Shown in pieces: positions 1-6,043 of a stretch of DNA of 19,972 bases (the first letter of the stretch is position 1; each line of letters opens with the position of its first letter). The notes under the pieces are model-generated. The model was not told the origin of the DNA. It was given only the letters and a program-made list of their open reading frames with translations, and did no database searches. The translations under genes and the position numbers were made by a program. The stretch is from Firmicutes bacterium UBA1739 (GTDB lineage: Bacteria > Bacillota > Clostridia > Peptostreptococcales > Anaerovoracaceae): positions 1 to 19,972 of the forward strand of contig DCHZ01000034.1 of the NCBI GenBank assembly GCA_002315385.1, given 5' to 3'.

Positions 1-138
1 ACCGCAATCCGTCAGATAAAAGAAAAGAGATATGGCGGAGCCCTGAGTGGATATGAAAAAGAAATCCTGCTGGCGGGAATCAGCTATGATAAGGAAAGCA
101 AAAAGCATAAGTGCGTGATTGAAAAAATCATGTGCTGA
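1..138 (+). pseudogene. 3' end of an AAA-ATPase-like / PD-(D/E)XK nuclease family gene (cut by window edge, altered C-terminus)
   Basis: Reading frame 1 is open from the first base to TGA at 136-138. It encodes the last 41 residues of the nuclease-like domain of the gene at 8672-10264, beginning TAIRQIKEKRYGG. Bases 1-123 align with 10121-10243 with 8 substitutions, all synonymous. After the shared GAA codon the protein ends in KIMC, whereas the intact paralog ends in VLKNAD. The bases encoding the new end resemble the region upstream of the intact paralog (a shared ATCATG before AAAGATTGAT). The tail therefore appears to have been replaced by recombination. The rest of the gene lies outside the window, so whether it is still functional cannot be judged; only the altered 3' end is seen. 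Confidence 0.7.
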
Positions 139-169
139 TGAAAGATTGATATTATATAAAGAGTTCGGT

Positions 170-268
170 ATGGGGGTAGAAAGAATGGGAACGTATTTTA
201 ATCCGGGAAATATCAGTTTCAGAACTGTACGACAATTGAATAAAAACAGTGAAAAAGATGCTATGTAA
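170..268 (+). pseudogene. Internally deleted remnant of an AAA-ATPase / PD-(D/E)XK gene (32 codons)
   Basis: The first 14 codons (MGVERMGTYFNPGN) and the preceding leader match the start of the intact gene at 8672. The sequence then jumps, through about a dozen unmatched bases (near 211-223), into what is 3'-untranslated sequence of the intact copy: bases 224-303 match 10412-10491 with 4 differences. About 1.7 kb present in the intact copy, including the ATPase and nuclease domains, is missing. The residual frame closes at TAA 266-268. It lacks the GKS loop, the DEWD motif and the nuclease motif. It is best read as a deletion scar rather than a working small protein, although it retains the start region and could still be translated. 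Confidence 0.75.
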
Positions 269-275
269 TTTAAAT

Positions 276-310
276 CGCCGCCTCCGGAGCTGCCGGGACG
301 GCGTTTTTTT
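276..310 (+). terminator. Rho-independent terminator after the gene remnant
   Basis: The outer stem is CGCCG (276-280) with CGGCG. The inner stem is TCCGG with CCGGGA (one bulged G) around an AGCTG loop. Seven T residues follow (304-310). The same hairpin without the T run recurs at 10464-10491. Confidence 0.85.
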
Positions 311-374
311 GGAGCTTTAGCGTAACAGAAGCTTCGTTATTCTATGATTATCTGAATGAGCAGTAACTCGGAAA

Positions 375-439
375 TAAAGGTCAGTTCTGAATAAAAGGTC
401 AGCCTTTATATATAAAGGTATGCCTGAATATATAAAGGT
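375..439 (+). repeat. Four direct repeats TAAAGGT / TAAAAGGT upstream of the iorA promoter
   Basis: The core AAAGGT ends at 381, 399, 419 and 439, giving steps of 18, 20 and 20 bases (about two helical turns). Copies 1 and 2 read AAAGGTCAG; copies 3 and 4 read TATAAAGGTAT. The last copy ends five bases before the -35 hexamer of the iorA promoter. The phasing and position fit tandem sites for an activator, but the protein is unknown and no regulator is encoded nearby. Confidence 0.6.
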
Positions 440-444
440 ATTTC

Positions 445-473
445 TTGAAAAACAGAAGAAAAAGGAGTATAAT
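445..473 (+). promoter_or_regulatory. Sigma-A-type promoter of the ior operon
   Basis: TTGAAA (445-450) and TATAAT (468-473) are separated by a 17-base spacer. The predicted start is near 480, giving a leader of about 130 bases before iorA. Confidence 0.75.
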
Positions 474-529
474 TATCCAAATAACTATAAAATTTTCAGA
501 AATATGAATAAATATGCAATACAATGTAT

Positions 530-581
530 GAAATCCTGTGAGACGGCTGTCGGAAAACAGTCGGCACGAACTCCGGATTTC
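530..581 (+). promoter_or_regulatory. Foldable leader element upstream of iorA
   Basis: The outer pairing is GAAATCC (530-536) with GGATTTC (575-581). Inside it GTG (538-540) can pair with CAC (565-567), and the tip is GGCTGT (545-550) with ACAGTC (557-562) around CGGAAA. No T run follows, so this is not a simple terminator. It does not match a riboswitch class I recognise. The fold was found by eye only. Confidence 0.4.
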
Positions 582-613
582 TTATTGTAAAACAGGAAAG
601 GAAGTGAAAAACA

Positions 614-2500
614 GTGGAATGGATGACAACCAAAAATGAGCCCGGCAAAACATATCTTATGCAGGGTAATGAAGCTATTGTCAGAGGTGCACTCGAAGCC
701 GGAGTTCACTTTGCTTCTTCTTATCCGGGATCCCCTTCAGCACAGGTGCTGGGAATAATGGGAAGAATTGCGGATCAGATGGGCTTTTATGCGGAGTGGT
801 CAACAAATGAAACCACGGCATTGCAGGCATGTATGGGGGCATCTTTCGCGAATGCGAGATCAATCTGCGTTGTAAAGCAGAACGGACTGCTGGTACAGGC
901 GGATACCATTCATTGCGGAGCTTTGGGCGGAATTAAAGGAGGTCTGGTAATAGTTACTTCCGATGACCCGGATGCTCATTCCAGCACAAACGAGTTTGAC
1001 TCAAGGCATATGGCCGTAACAGCCAATATTCCTATGCTGGAACCCGCCAGCGTTCAGGAGGCAAAGGATATGATTCCGTATGCTTTCGAACTGTCGGAAA
1101 AGCTTGAACAGATGGTTCTGATAAGAGTGACCACCAGAATCTGCCACGGAAGAGGCGGAGTGGAACTGGGAGAGCTTCCGGAAAAAAGACCTTTCGAGCC
1201 TATAGGAAAATGGGACAGAATGATAGGCATGAACTGGCTTCATTCCTTCCTGCTGGAAAAACTTGACAGAGCAAAAGAAGAATTTGAACACAGCCCTTTC
1301 AATCATTATATCGGCAAAGAGGATGCGGAAACACTGATTATTACCGGGGGAACCGGAATGAAATATGCACTGGAAGCTATAGATGAACTGAAGGCAGGAG
1401 ACAGCACGGGAGTATTAAGCCTCGGAACTCTGTGGCCGCTTCCGGAAAAGCTTATAATGAAGCATCTGGAAAAAGCTAAGAAAGTGCTGATAGTTGAAGA
1501 AGTAGATCCTTTCCTGGAAGAACATATTGCGGCCATCGCGGGAAAATCAGGGCTCAAGCTGAAAATCTGCGGAAGAAGTGATATTCTTCCTAAAATCGGT
1601 GAATTAAACCCCGATGTAGTAATAAAAGCACTGGGAGAATTCCTGGGTGTTGAGGAAAAATCCTGCTGCGGAAGCGGATGTCCGGCAGTGGAATCGGTTA
1701 CTATTCCTGACAGAGAGCTTACTTTCTGTGCAGGCTGCCCGCACAGAGCCACATTCTTCATACTGAAACAGGCTCTCAGAAGACATAAGAACCCCGGCGT
1801 AGTATTCGGAGATATAGGCTGCTATGCTATGGCACCTCAGAGAGCAGGCCAGTTCGGTGTTCACTTTATGAGCTGTATGGGCTCCGGAATAAGTGCGGCA
1901 TCAGGTCTCGGTCAGCTTACAAAATACGGATTCGGTCAGGCAGTAGTAAGTGTCTGCGGAGATTCAACCTTCTTCCATACGGTTATACCGGGTCTCATAG
2001 CAGCAAAAATGAATGATGCAAATATTCTTCATATAGTTCTTGACAATTCGGCAACCGCAATGACGGGATTCCAGCCTCATCCGGGCACCGGTGAAACGGC
2101 TATGGGTCAGACTGCCGAAAAAATATCAATAAAAGCGATTTGCGAAGCCATCGGATGCAGAGTTGAAACAGCGGATCCTTTCGATGTGAAAGAAACTATG
2201 GATCTTATATACGAAATGACTCAGGAAAGCGGTATCAAGGTTCTTATTCTTGAACAGCCCTGCGCTACTCTGGCAGCAAAAACCAGAAAGAAGAAAAAGA
2301 TTTGGGTTGATACTGATATCTGCAGAAGTGACAGCTGCGGATGTGACCGGTACTGCAGCAGAGTCTGGGGATGTCCTGCCAATATCTGGGATTTCGAAAA
2401 AGGCTGTGCGGCGATTGATGAGGTTGTATGCGTAGGCTGCGGTGTCTGTGCAAAATTATGCCCGGCAGGAGCAATCAAAGTGGAAGGAGGAGATGAGTAA
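614..2500 (+). CDS. iorA: Indolepyruvate:ferredoxin oxidoreductase, alpha subunit
   Basis: Cytoplasmic catalytic subunit that oxidatively decarboxylates indolepyruvate and other aryl pyruvates to the acyl-CoA using thiamine diphosphate, passing electrons to ferredoxin. The 628-residue length is typical. The N-terminus has the GNEAIVRGALEAGV and YPGSPSAQ pattern of the family. The thiamine-binding half shows FCAGCPHR, GDIGCY and CGDSTFFH...DN...MTGFQ. The C-terminus (about 564-628) is a two-cluster ferredoxin domain; the second cluster motif is CVGCGVCAKLCP (Cys 606, 609, 612, 616). The first cluster region is cysteine-rich, with Cys at about 570, 575, 577, 581 and 587. GTG at 614 is chosen as start because AGGAAAGGAAG lies at a better distance from it than from ATG 623. 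The stop overlaps the iorB start (TAATG), implying translational coupling. Confidence 0.95.
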   Translation: MEWMTTKNEPGKTYLMQGNEAIVRGALEAGVHFASSYPGSPSAQVLGIMGRIADQMGFYAEWSTNETTALQACMGASFANARSICVVKQNGLLVQADTIHCGALGGIKGGLVIVTSDDPDAHSSTNEFDSRHMAVTANIPMLEPASVQEAKDMIPYAFELSEKLEQMVLIRVTTRICHGRGGVELGELPEKRPFEPIGKWDRMIGMNWLHSFLLEKLDRAKEEFEHSPFNHYIGKEDAETLIITGGTGMKYALEAIDELKAGDSTGVLSLGTLWPLPEKLIMKHLEKAKKVLIVEEVDPFLEEHIAAIAGKSGLKLKICGRSDILPKIGELNPDVVIKALGEFLGVEEKSCCGSGCPAVESVTIPDRELTFCAGCPHRATFFILKQALRRHKNPGVVFGDIGCYAMAPQRAGQFGVHFMSCMGSGISAASGLGQLTKYGFGQAVVSVCGDSTFFHTVIPGLIAAKMNDANILHIVLDNSATAMTGFQPHPGTGETAMGQTAEKISIKAICEAIGCRVETADPFDVKETMDLIYEMTQESGIKVLILEQPCATLAAKTRKKKKIWVDTDICRSDSCGCDRYCSRVWGCPANIWDFEKGCAAIDEVVCVGCGVCAKLCPAGAIKVEGGDE

Positions 2501-3108
2501 TGCTGTTGAATGTAGTTATTTGCGGTATAGGCGGTCAGGGAAATATTCTGGCTTCGGGACTCATGGGCTCGGCACTTGTTGAAAAAGGTTACAAAGTGGC
2601 TGTAGGTGAAACATACGGTGCTTCCCAGAGAGGCGGAAGTGTAATGAGTCATCTCAGAGTATCCGATACAAGAGAAACCGGTGTATTGATTCCAAAAGGA
2701 AAGGCAGACATTGTTGTTGCCTTTGAACCGGTGGAAGCTCTCCGTATGCTCAGAATCTACGGAAATTCAGATACTAAGGTGATATATGATATCAGACCGG
2801 CATATCCTCTGGGAGTTCTCATCGGCGAAGACAAATATCCCGATTTAGAGGATATCAAAAAGGAAATCGAACAGAACAGCGGATACAGCCTGCCTCTTCC
2901 GGCAACGGAAATGGCTGTCAATGCAGGAAATGCAAAGGCCGCAAACATTATTATGATGGGAGCTCTGGCGGCTCTCAAAGAAATGCCTATTGAACCGGAA
3001 GAATTTTTCGGAGTGCTTTCACAGAATTTCAAAGGGAAGGTTCTGGAAATGAATAAAGAAGTGTTCATGGTAGGATATAACGCAGTAAAAGAAGGAGGCG
3101 GAAAGTAA
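2500..3108 (+). CDS. iorB: Indolepyruvate:ferredoxin oxidoreductase, beta subunit
   Basis: Partner of IorA in the thiamine-dependent aryl-pyruvate oxidoreductase. It belongs to the gamma-domain family of 2-oxoacid:ferredoxin oxidoreductases that contributes to CoA and subunit contacts. The 202 residues start with the family hallmark NVVICGIGGQGNILASG, followed by GETYGASQRGGSVMSHLR. There are no iron-sulfur motifs, as expected for this subunit. The ATG overlaps the iorA stop by one base and has AAGGAGG just upstream, inside iorA. Its own TAA overlaps the next ATG by one base in the same way, so the first three genes of the operon are translationally coupled. Confidence 0.95.
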   Translation: MLLNVVICGIGGQGNILASGLMGSALVEKGYKVAVGETYGASQRGGSVMSHLRVSDTRETGVLIPKGKADIVVAFEPVEALRMLRIYGNSDTKVIYDIRPAYPLGVLIGEDKYPDLEDIKKEIEQNSGYSLPLPATEMAVNAGNAKAANIIMMGALAALKEMPIEPEEFFGVLSQNFKGKVLEMNKEVFMVGYNAVKEGGGK

Positions 3109-3368
3109 TGGCAGCAGTTCAGAAATGCAGATTTTCCCATCCTTTATATAAGACCTTTTACGAGGGGGAATTTTCGACAGAAAAAAGCTTCAAGGAAATT
3201 CAGAAAGAATTGATAGAAGCCGGATTCATTGAAGCGAAAAAGGGTGGATACCATTTTATTTTTGAAGACAGACTGTGCAAGCTCGGTGCTGCACTGGGTG
3301 ACTATGTTCCTGAAGGAGTGGAATGTATGGACATCAGAATTCACGGACTCCTGGTAATTTTGACATAG
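3108..3368 (+). CDS. Unrecognised 86-residue protein of the ior operon
   Basis: I do not recognise a family. The gene is well supported as real: ATG 3108 overlaps the iorB stop (TAATG), AAGGAGG lies at 3092-3098, and the stop runs directly into the ribosome binding site of the next gene. The protein starts MAAVQKCRFSHPLYKTFYEG. It has a charged middle (KSFKEIQKELIEAGFIEAKK) that may form a helix, and a hydrophobic end (IRIHGLLVILT). There are three cysteines but no cluster-binding spacing, no signal peptide and no clear membrane span. Its position between IorB and an iron-sulfur flavoprotein suggests an accessory or adaptor role. That is inference only. Confidence 0.75.
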   Translation: MAAVQKCRFSHPLYKTFYEGEFSTEKSFKEIQKELIEAGFIEAKKGGYHFIFEDRLCKLGAALGDYVPEGVECMDIRIHGLLVILT

Positions 3369-3379
3369 GAGGGGTGAAT

Positions 3380-4489
3380 ATGTTCAGTATCTTGGAACTT
3401 GAAAGAAAAGTTGTGGCAACAGAGCTTTGTACAAACTGCGGTTCATGTCAGGGAATGTGCCCTTACTGGAAATCCGAAAAGGGACGTACTTTTGTAGACT
3501 ATGAATGCGACAGAAATGAGGGGAGATGTAAATACTTCTGTCCCAGAATGCCGGCAGATCTTGATGCACTGAGAAAGAAATTCTTTGCCGACGAGGATTA
3601 TTTACCGGAAATCGGTCCTTTCAGAGGCCTGTATCTTACTCAGGCTGCGGATTCCGAAATCAGAAAAAATGCTCAGCACGGCGGAACCATGACGGCGCTG
3701 ATTAAGCTGGCGCTGGAAGAGGGCTTTATCGACAGTGCGGTTCTCAGTAAGGCATCCGAAGAAAACGGTACACTGAATCCCGAAGGCTGTCTGGTTTCGG
3801 ATCCTGCGGATGTGATAAAATGCAGCGGAAGCAGCTTCCAGATTCCGAATTCCATGGCGGTACTCAACAAGGCTCTTGATGAAGGAAAATTCAGCAGAAT
3901 AGGCGTTGTGGGAACTCCGTGCAAAACTCTGGCAGCATATAAAATGAAGTCAAAACCTTTCGCCGAAAACGACAATAATGCCGACAATATTGGAATGGTA
4001 TTCGGACTTTTCTGCGGATGGGGACTGGACTGGGAAGGCATGGCAAAATTCGGAGAGGCCGCTCACGTGGACATTCTTCCGGGGAAATATCACAGAATGG
4101 ATGCGGACGATAAACAGATAGATTTAGATGAGGTTCTTCCGCTGGTAAGAGAAAACTGTAAATACTGCTATGATATGACTGCTGAGTTTGCGGATCTTTC
4201 CGTGGGCGGAGCACGTTCGGCAGAGGGCTGGGATGTTGATAAAAAATGGAACCAGCTGATTATCAGAAGTAAGAAGGGCGAAGAGCTGTTTAAACTCGCT
4301 GTTGAAAAAGGAATTCTGAATGTACGGGATTTCGGAGGAAACGGGACAGAGGGAGCATTAGCAAAATTAAAAGCGGCGTCTGAGTCTAAAAAATCAAAAG
4401 CGGTAAAAGCAATTGCGGAAAAAACCGGAACGGCTGACAATCTGCTGTATCTGGAACCTTCCAGAGATATTTTCGGTAAATATCTGTAA
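3380..4489 (+). CDS. FrhB/FdhB-like iron-sulfur flavoprotein (coenzyme F420 hydrogenase/dehydrogenase beta-subunit family)
   Basis: The 369-residue cytoplasmic redox protein is predicted to carry FAD and 4Fe-4S clusters, moving electrons between ferredoxin-type clusters and a flavin-linked acceptor. Residues 17-28 (CTNCGSCQGMCP) are a classic 4Fe-4S motif, followed by RCKYFCPR. The C-terminal half has GTPCKTLAAYK and the family signature CKYCYDMTAEFADLSVGG. The frame is open back to 3323, but ATG 3380 is preferred because AGGAGGGG (3367-3374) sits at the right distance. The gene follows the 86-residue protein by 11 bases. F420 itself is not expected in Clostridia, where relatives serve other electron transfers. 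Association with IorAB suggests oxidation or reduction of the ferredoxin used by IorAB, but the true partner is unknown. Confidence 0.85.
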   Translation: MFSILELERKVVATELCTNCGSCQGMCPYWKSEKGRTFVDYECDRNEGRCKYFCPRMPADLDALRKKFFADEDYLPEIGPFRGLYLTQAADSEIRKNAQHGGTMTALIKLALEEGFIDSAVLSKASEENGTLNPEGCLVSDPADVIKCSGSSFQIPNSMAVLNKALDEGKFSRIGVVGTPCKTLAAYKMKSKPFAENDNNADNIGMVFGLFCGWGLDWEGMAKFGEAAHVDILPGKYHRMDADDKQIDLDEVLPLVRENCKYCYDMTAEFADLSVGGARSAEGWDVDKKWNQLIIRSKKGEELFKLAVEKGILNVRDFGGNGTEGALAKLKAASESKKSKAVKAIAEKTGTADNLLYLEPSRDIFGKYL

Positions 4490-4538
4490 AGCAGAGCCTG
4501 TTTGGGAGCCGATGCCCGGATTGGGAGATTCGGATTCT

Positions 4539-4637
4539 CCGGAAGGGGATTCCGGTACGGACAGTAATTGTCGAAAGCTGTCGAATATATCGTATGTCTG
4601 AGTGTGATGCTTCACAAAACGTAAAACTGCGTTTTTT
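4539..4637 (+). terminator. Hairpins after the ior operon, possible weak terminator
   Basis: CCGGAA-GGGGA-TTCCGG (4539-4555) is a clean six-pair hairpin without a T run. Further on, AAAACG (4616-4621) pairs with CGTTTT (4630-4635) and is followed by two more T residues. Either could end ior transcription. The second is A/T-rich and weak. Confidence 0.4.
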
Positions 4638-4670
4638 CAGATAACCGGGAATCGGAATTCGAAAAAAATA

Positions 4671-4698
4671 TTGAAATATCAGTAGTTTCATATATAAT
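4671..4698 (+). promoter_or_regulatory. Promoter of the argGHF operon
   Basis: TTGAAA (4671-4676) and TATAAT (4693-4698) are separated by 16 bases. A near-consensus -10 and the argG ribosome binding site downstream (GGAGGT before ATG 4757) support it. Confidence 0.7.
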
Positions 4699-4734
4699 AG
4701 TAGAGTGATTTGCTGAAACTGAATGATGGTTTCA
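4672..4734 (+). promoter_or_regulatory. Two TGAAA...TTTCA dyads flanking the argG promoter, candidate operator pair
   Basis: Dyad 1 is TGAAA (4672-4676) with TTTCA (4686-4690), overlapping the -35 and spacer. Dyad 2 is TGAAAC (4714-4719) with GTTTCA (4729-4734), just after the expected start point. Their centres are 43 bases apart, about four helical turns. The half-sites resemble, but do not match, the TGAAT/ATTCA halves of Gram-positive ARG boxes. An ArgR/AhrC-type repressor is the obvious candidate. Dyad 2 could instead act as an RNA hairpin. Confidence 0.35.
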
Positions 4735-4756
4735 GTTGTATATACGGAGGTAAGAT

Positions 4757-5971
4757 ATGGAAAAGAAAAAGGTCGTACTTGCCTATTCGGGAGGACTTGA
4801 TACATCAGTTATCCTGACATGGCTGAAAGTAGAATTTGATTATGATGTAATTGCTGTTTGCGTGGACGTAGGACAGGAAGATGACTTTGCTGAAGTTGAA
4901 AAGAAAGCTTACGCAACCGGAGCTGCAAAATGCTATATCGTAGATGTTAAGGAAGAATTCATAACAGATTACATTTATCCGACAATGAAAGCCGGCGCTG
5001 TTTATGAAAATGATTACCTGCTGGGAACTTCATTTGCAAGACCTCTTATCGCAAAGAAGCTTGTTGAAATAGCTCAGAAGGAAGGCGCTGTTGCGATTGC
5101 TCACGGAGCAACAGGAAAAGGAAACGATCAGGTTCGTTTTGAAACAACAGTTCATGCATTAGATCCGTCTCTTAAGATTATCGCACCATGGAGAATGTGG
5201 GATCTTCGTTCAAGAGAAGACTGCATCGAATATGCTCAGAAGCATAAAATTCCTATCGCACAGACAAAGGAAAAAATATACAGCCGTGACCAGAACATCT
5301 GGCACATCAGCCATGAAGGCGGAAATCTCGAAAACACATGGAATGAACACAAAGCTGATATCCACGTAATGAGTCTTACACCCGAACAGGCTAAGGACGA
5401 AGCGACCTTCGTGGAAATCGAATTTGAAAAGGGTATTCCTGTTGCACTGGACGGCAAAAAGGTTGACCCTCTCACATTAATGATAGAGCTCAATAAACTG
5501 GGTGCGGAAAACGGTGTGGGAACTATAGATATCGTTGAAAACCGTCTCGTGGGAATGAAGTCCAGAGGCGTTTATGAAACTCCGGGCGGAACAATTCTTT
5601 ATGCGGCTCATAAAGATCTTGAAAAGCTTATTCTCGACAGAGATACTATGTATCAGAAGAATCTGATGGCACAGAAATATGCCCAGCTCGTATATGACGG
5701 ACTCTGGTTTACACCGCTCAGAAGAGCGATTGATGCTTTTGTAGATGTTACTCAGGAGAGAGTAACCGGTGTTGTAAAGATGAAGCTGTACAAAGGAAGT
5801 GCGGTTCCCGTTGCTTCGAAGTCAAAGTATTCACTCTACAACGAAGAATTTGTTACTTTCGGCGAGGATGATGTTTACAACCAGTCCGATGCGGAAGGTT
5901 TCATCAACCTCTTCTCACTTTCATTAAAGATCAGGGCAATCATGGAAGCCGGTCTGGATGAAAACAAATAG
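4757..5971 (+). CDS. argG: Argininosuccinate synthase
   Basis: Cytoplasmic enzyme that joins citrulline and aspartate to form argininosuccinate, using ATP (giving AMP and pyrophosphate). At 404 residues it is the usual family length. The N-type ATP pyrophosphatase loop is at residues 8-16 (AYSGGLDTS). Further family blocks are GATGKGNDQVRFE, SRDQNIWHISHEGG and SKSKYSLYNE. ATG 4757 follows GGAGGT at a good distance. It is the first gene of argG-argH-argF, with a promoter and candidate operators directly upstream. The 72 bases to argH contain a G/C-rich hairpin. Confidence 0.97.
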   Translation: MEKKKVVLAYSGGLDTSVILTWLKVEFDYDVIAVCVDVGQEDDFAEVEKKAYATGAAKCYIVDVKEEFITDYIYPTMKAGAVYENDYLLGTSFARPLIAKKLVEIAQKEGAVAIAHGATGKGNDQVRFETTVHALDPSLKIIAPWRMWDLRSREDCIEYAQKHKIPIAQTKEKIYSRDQNIWHISHEGGNLENTWNEHKADIHVMSLTPEQAKDEATFVEIEFEKGIPVALDGKKVDPLTLMIELNKLGAENGVGTIDIVENRLVGMKSRGVYETPGGTILYAAHKDLEKLILDRDTMYQKNLMAQKYAQLVYDGLWFTPLRRAIDAFVDVTQERVTGVVKMKLYKGSAVPVASKSKYSLYNEEFVTFGEDDVYNQSDAEGFINLFSLSLKIRAIMEAGLDENK

Positions 5972-5984
5972 TAAAGCAATGAAT

Positions 5985-6014
5985 GCGGGGCGCACCTGTA
6001 GTGCGCCCGCTTTT
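5985..6014 (+). terminator. Intercistronic hairpin between argG and argH
   Basis: GCGGGGCGCAC pairs with GTGCGCCCGC (one bulged G) around CTGTA, followed by TTTT. It looks like a weak terminator or an mRNA-stabilising hairpin that would leave argG more abundant than argHF. No separate argH promoter is visible. Confidence 0.65.
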
Positions 6015-6043
6015 AATATCACGGCGAAACAGGGAGAAATAAT

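Noticed and set aside
375..439. CRISPR-like array
   Set aside because: The repeated core is only 7-8 bases and the gaps about 12; no cas gene is present. A regulator site array fits better.
3323..3379. Upstream in-frame start for the FrhB-like protein
   Set aside because: It overlaps the preceding gene and lacks a ribosome binding site, while ATG 3380 has AGGAGGGG at a suitable distance and starts at the conserved part.
4413..4601. Open frame of 62 codons spanning the end of the FrhB-like gene and the following spacer
   Set aside because: It runs mostly out of frame over a real gene, with no ribosome binding site; the spacer part is explained by hairpins.
4490..4756. T-box riboswitch upstream of argG
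   Set aside because: No T-box-like GGTGG/ACCGCG sequence and no specifier-loop pattern were found; the leader from the promoter to argG is only about 50 bases.
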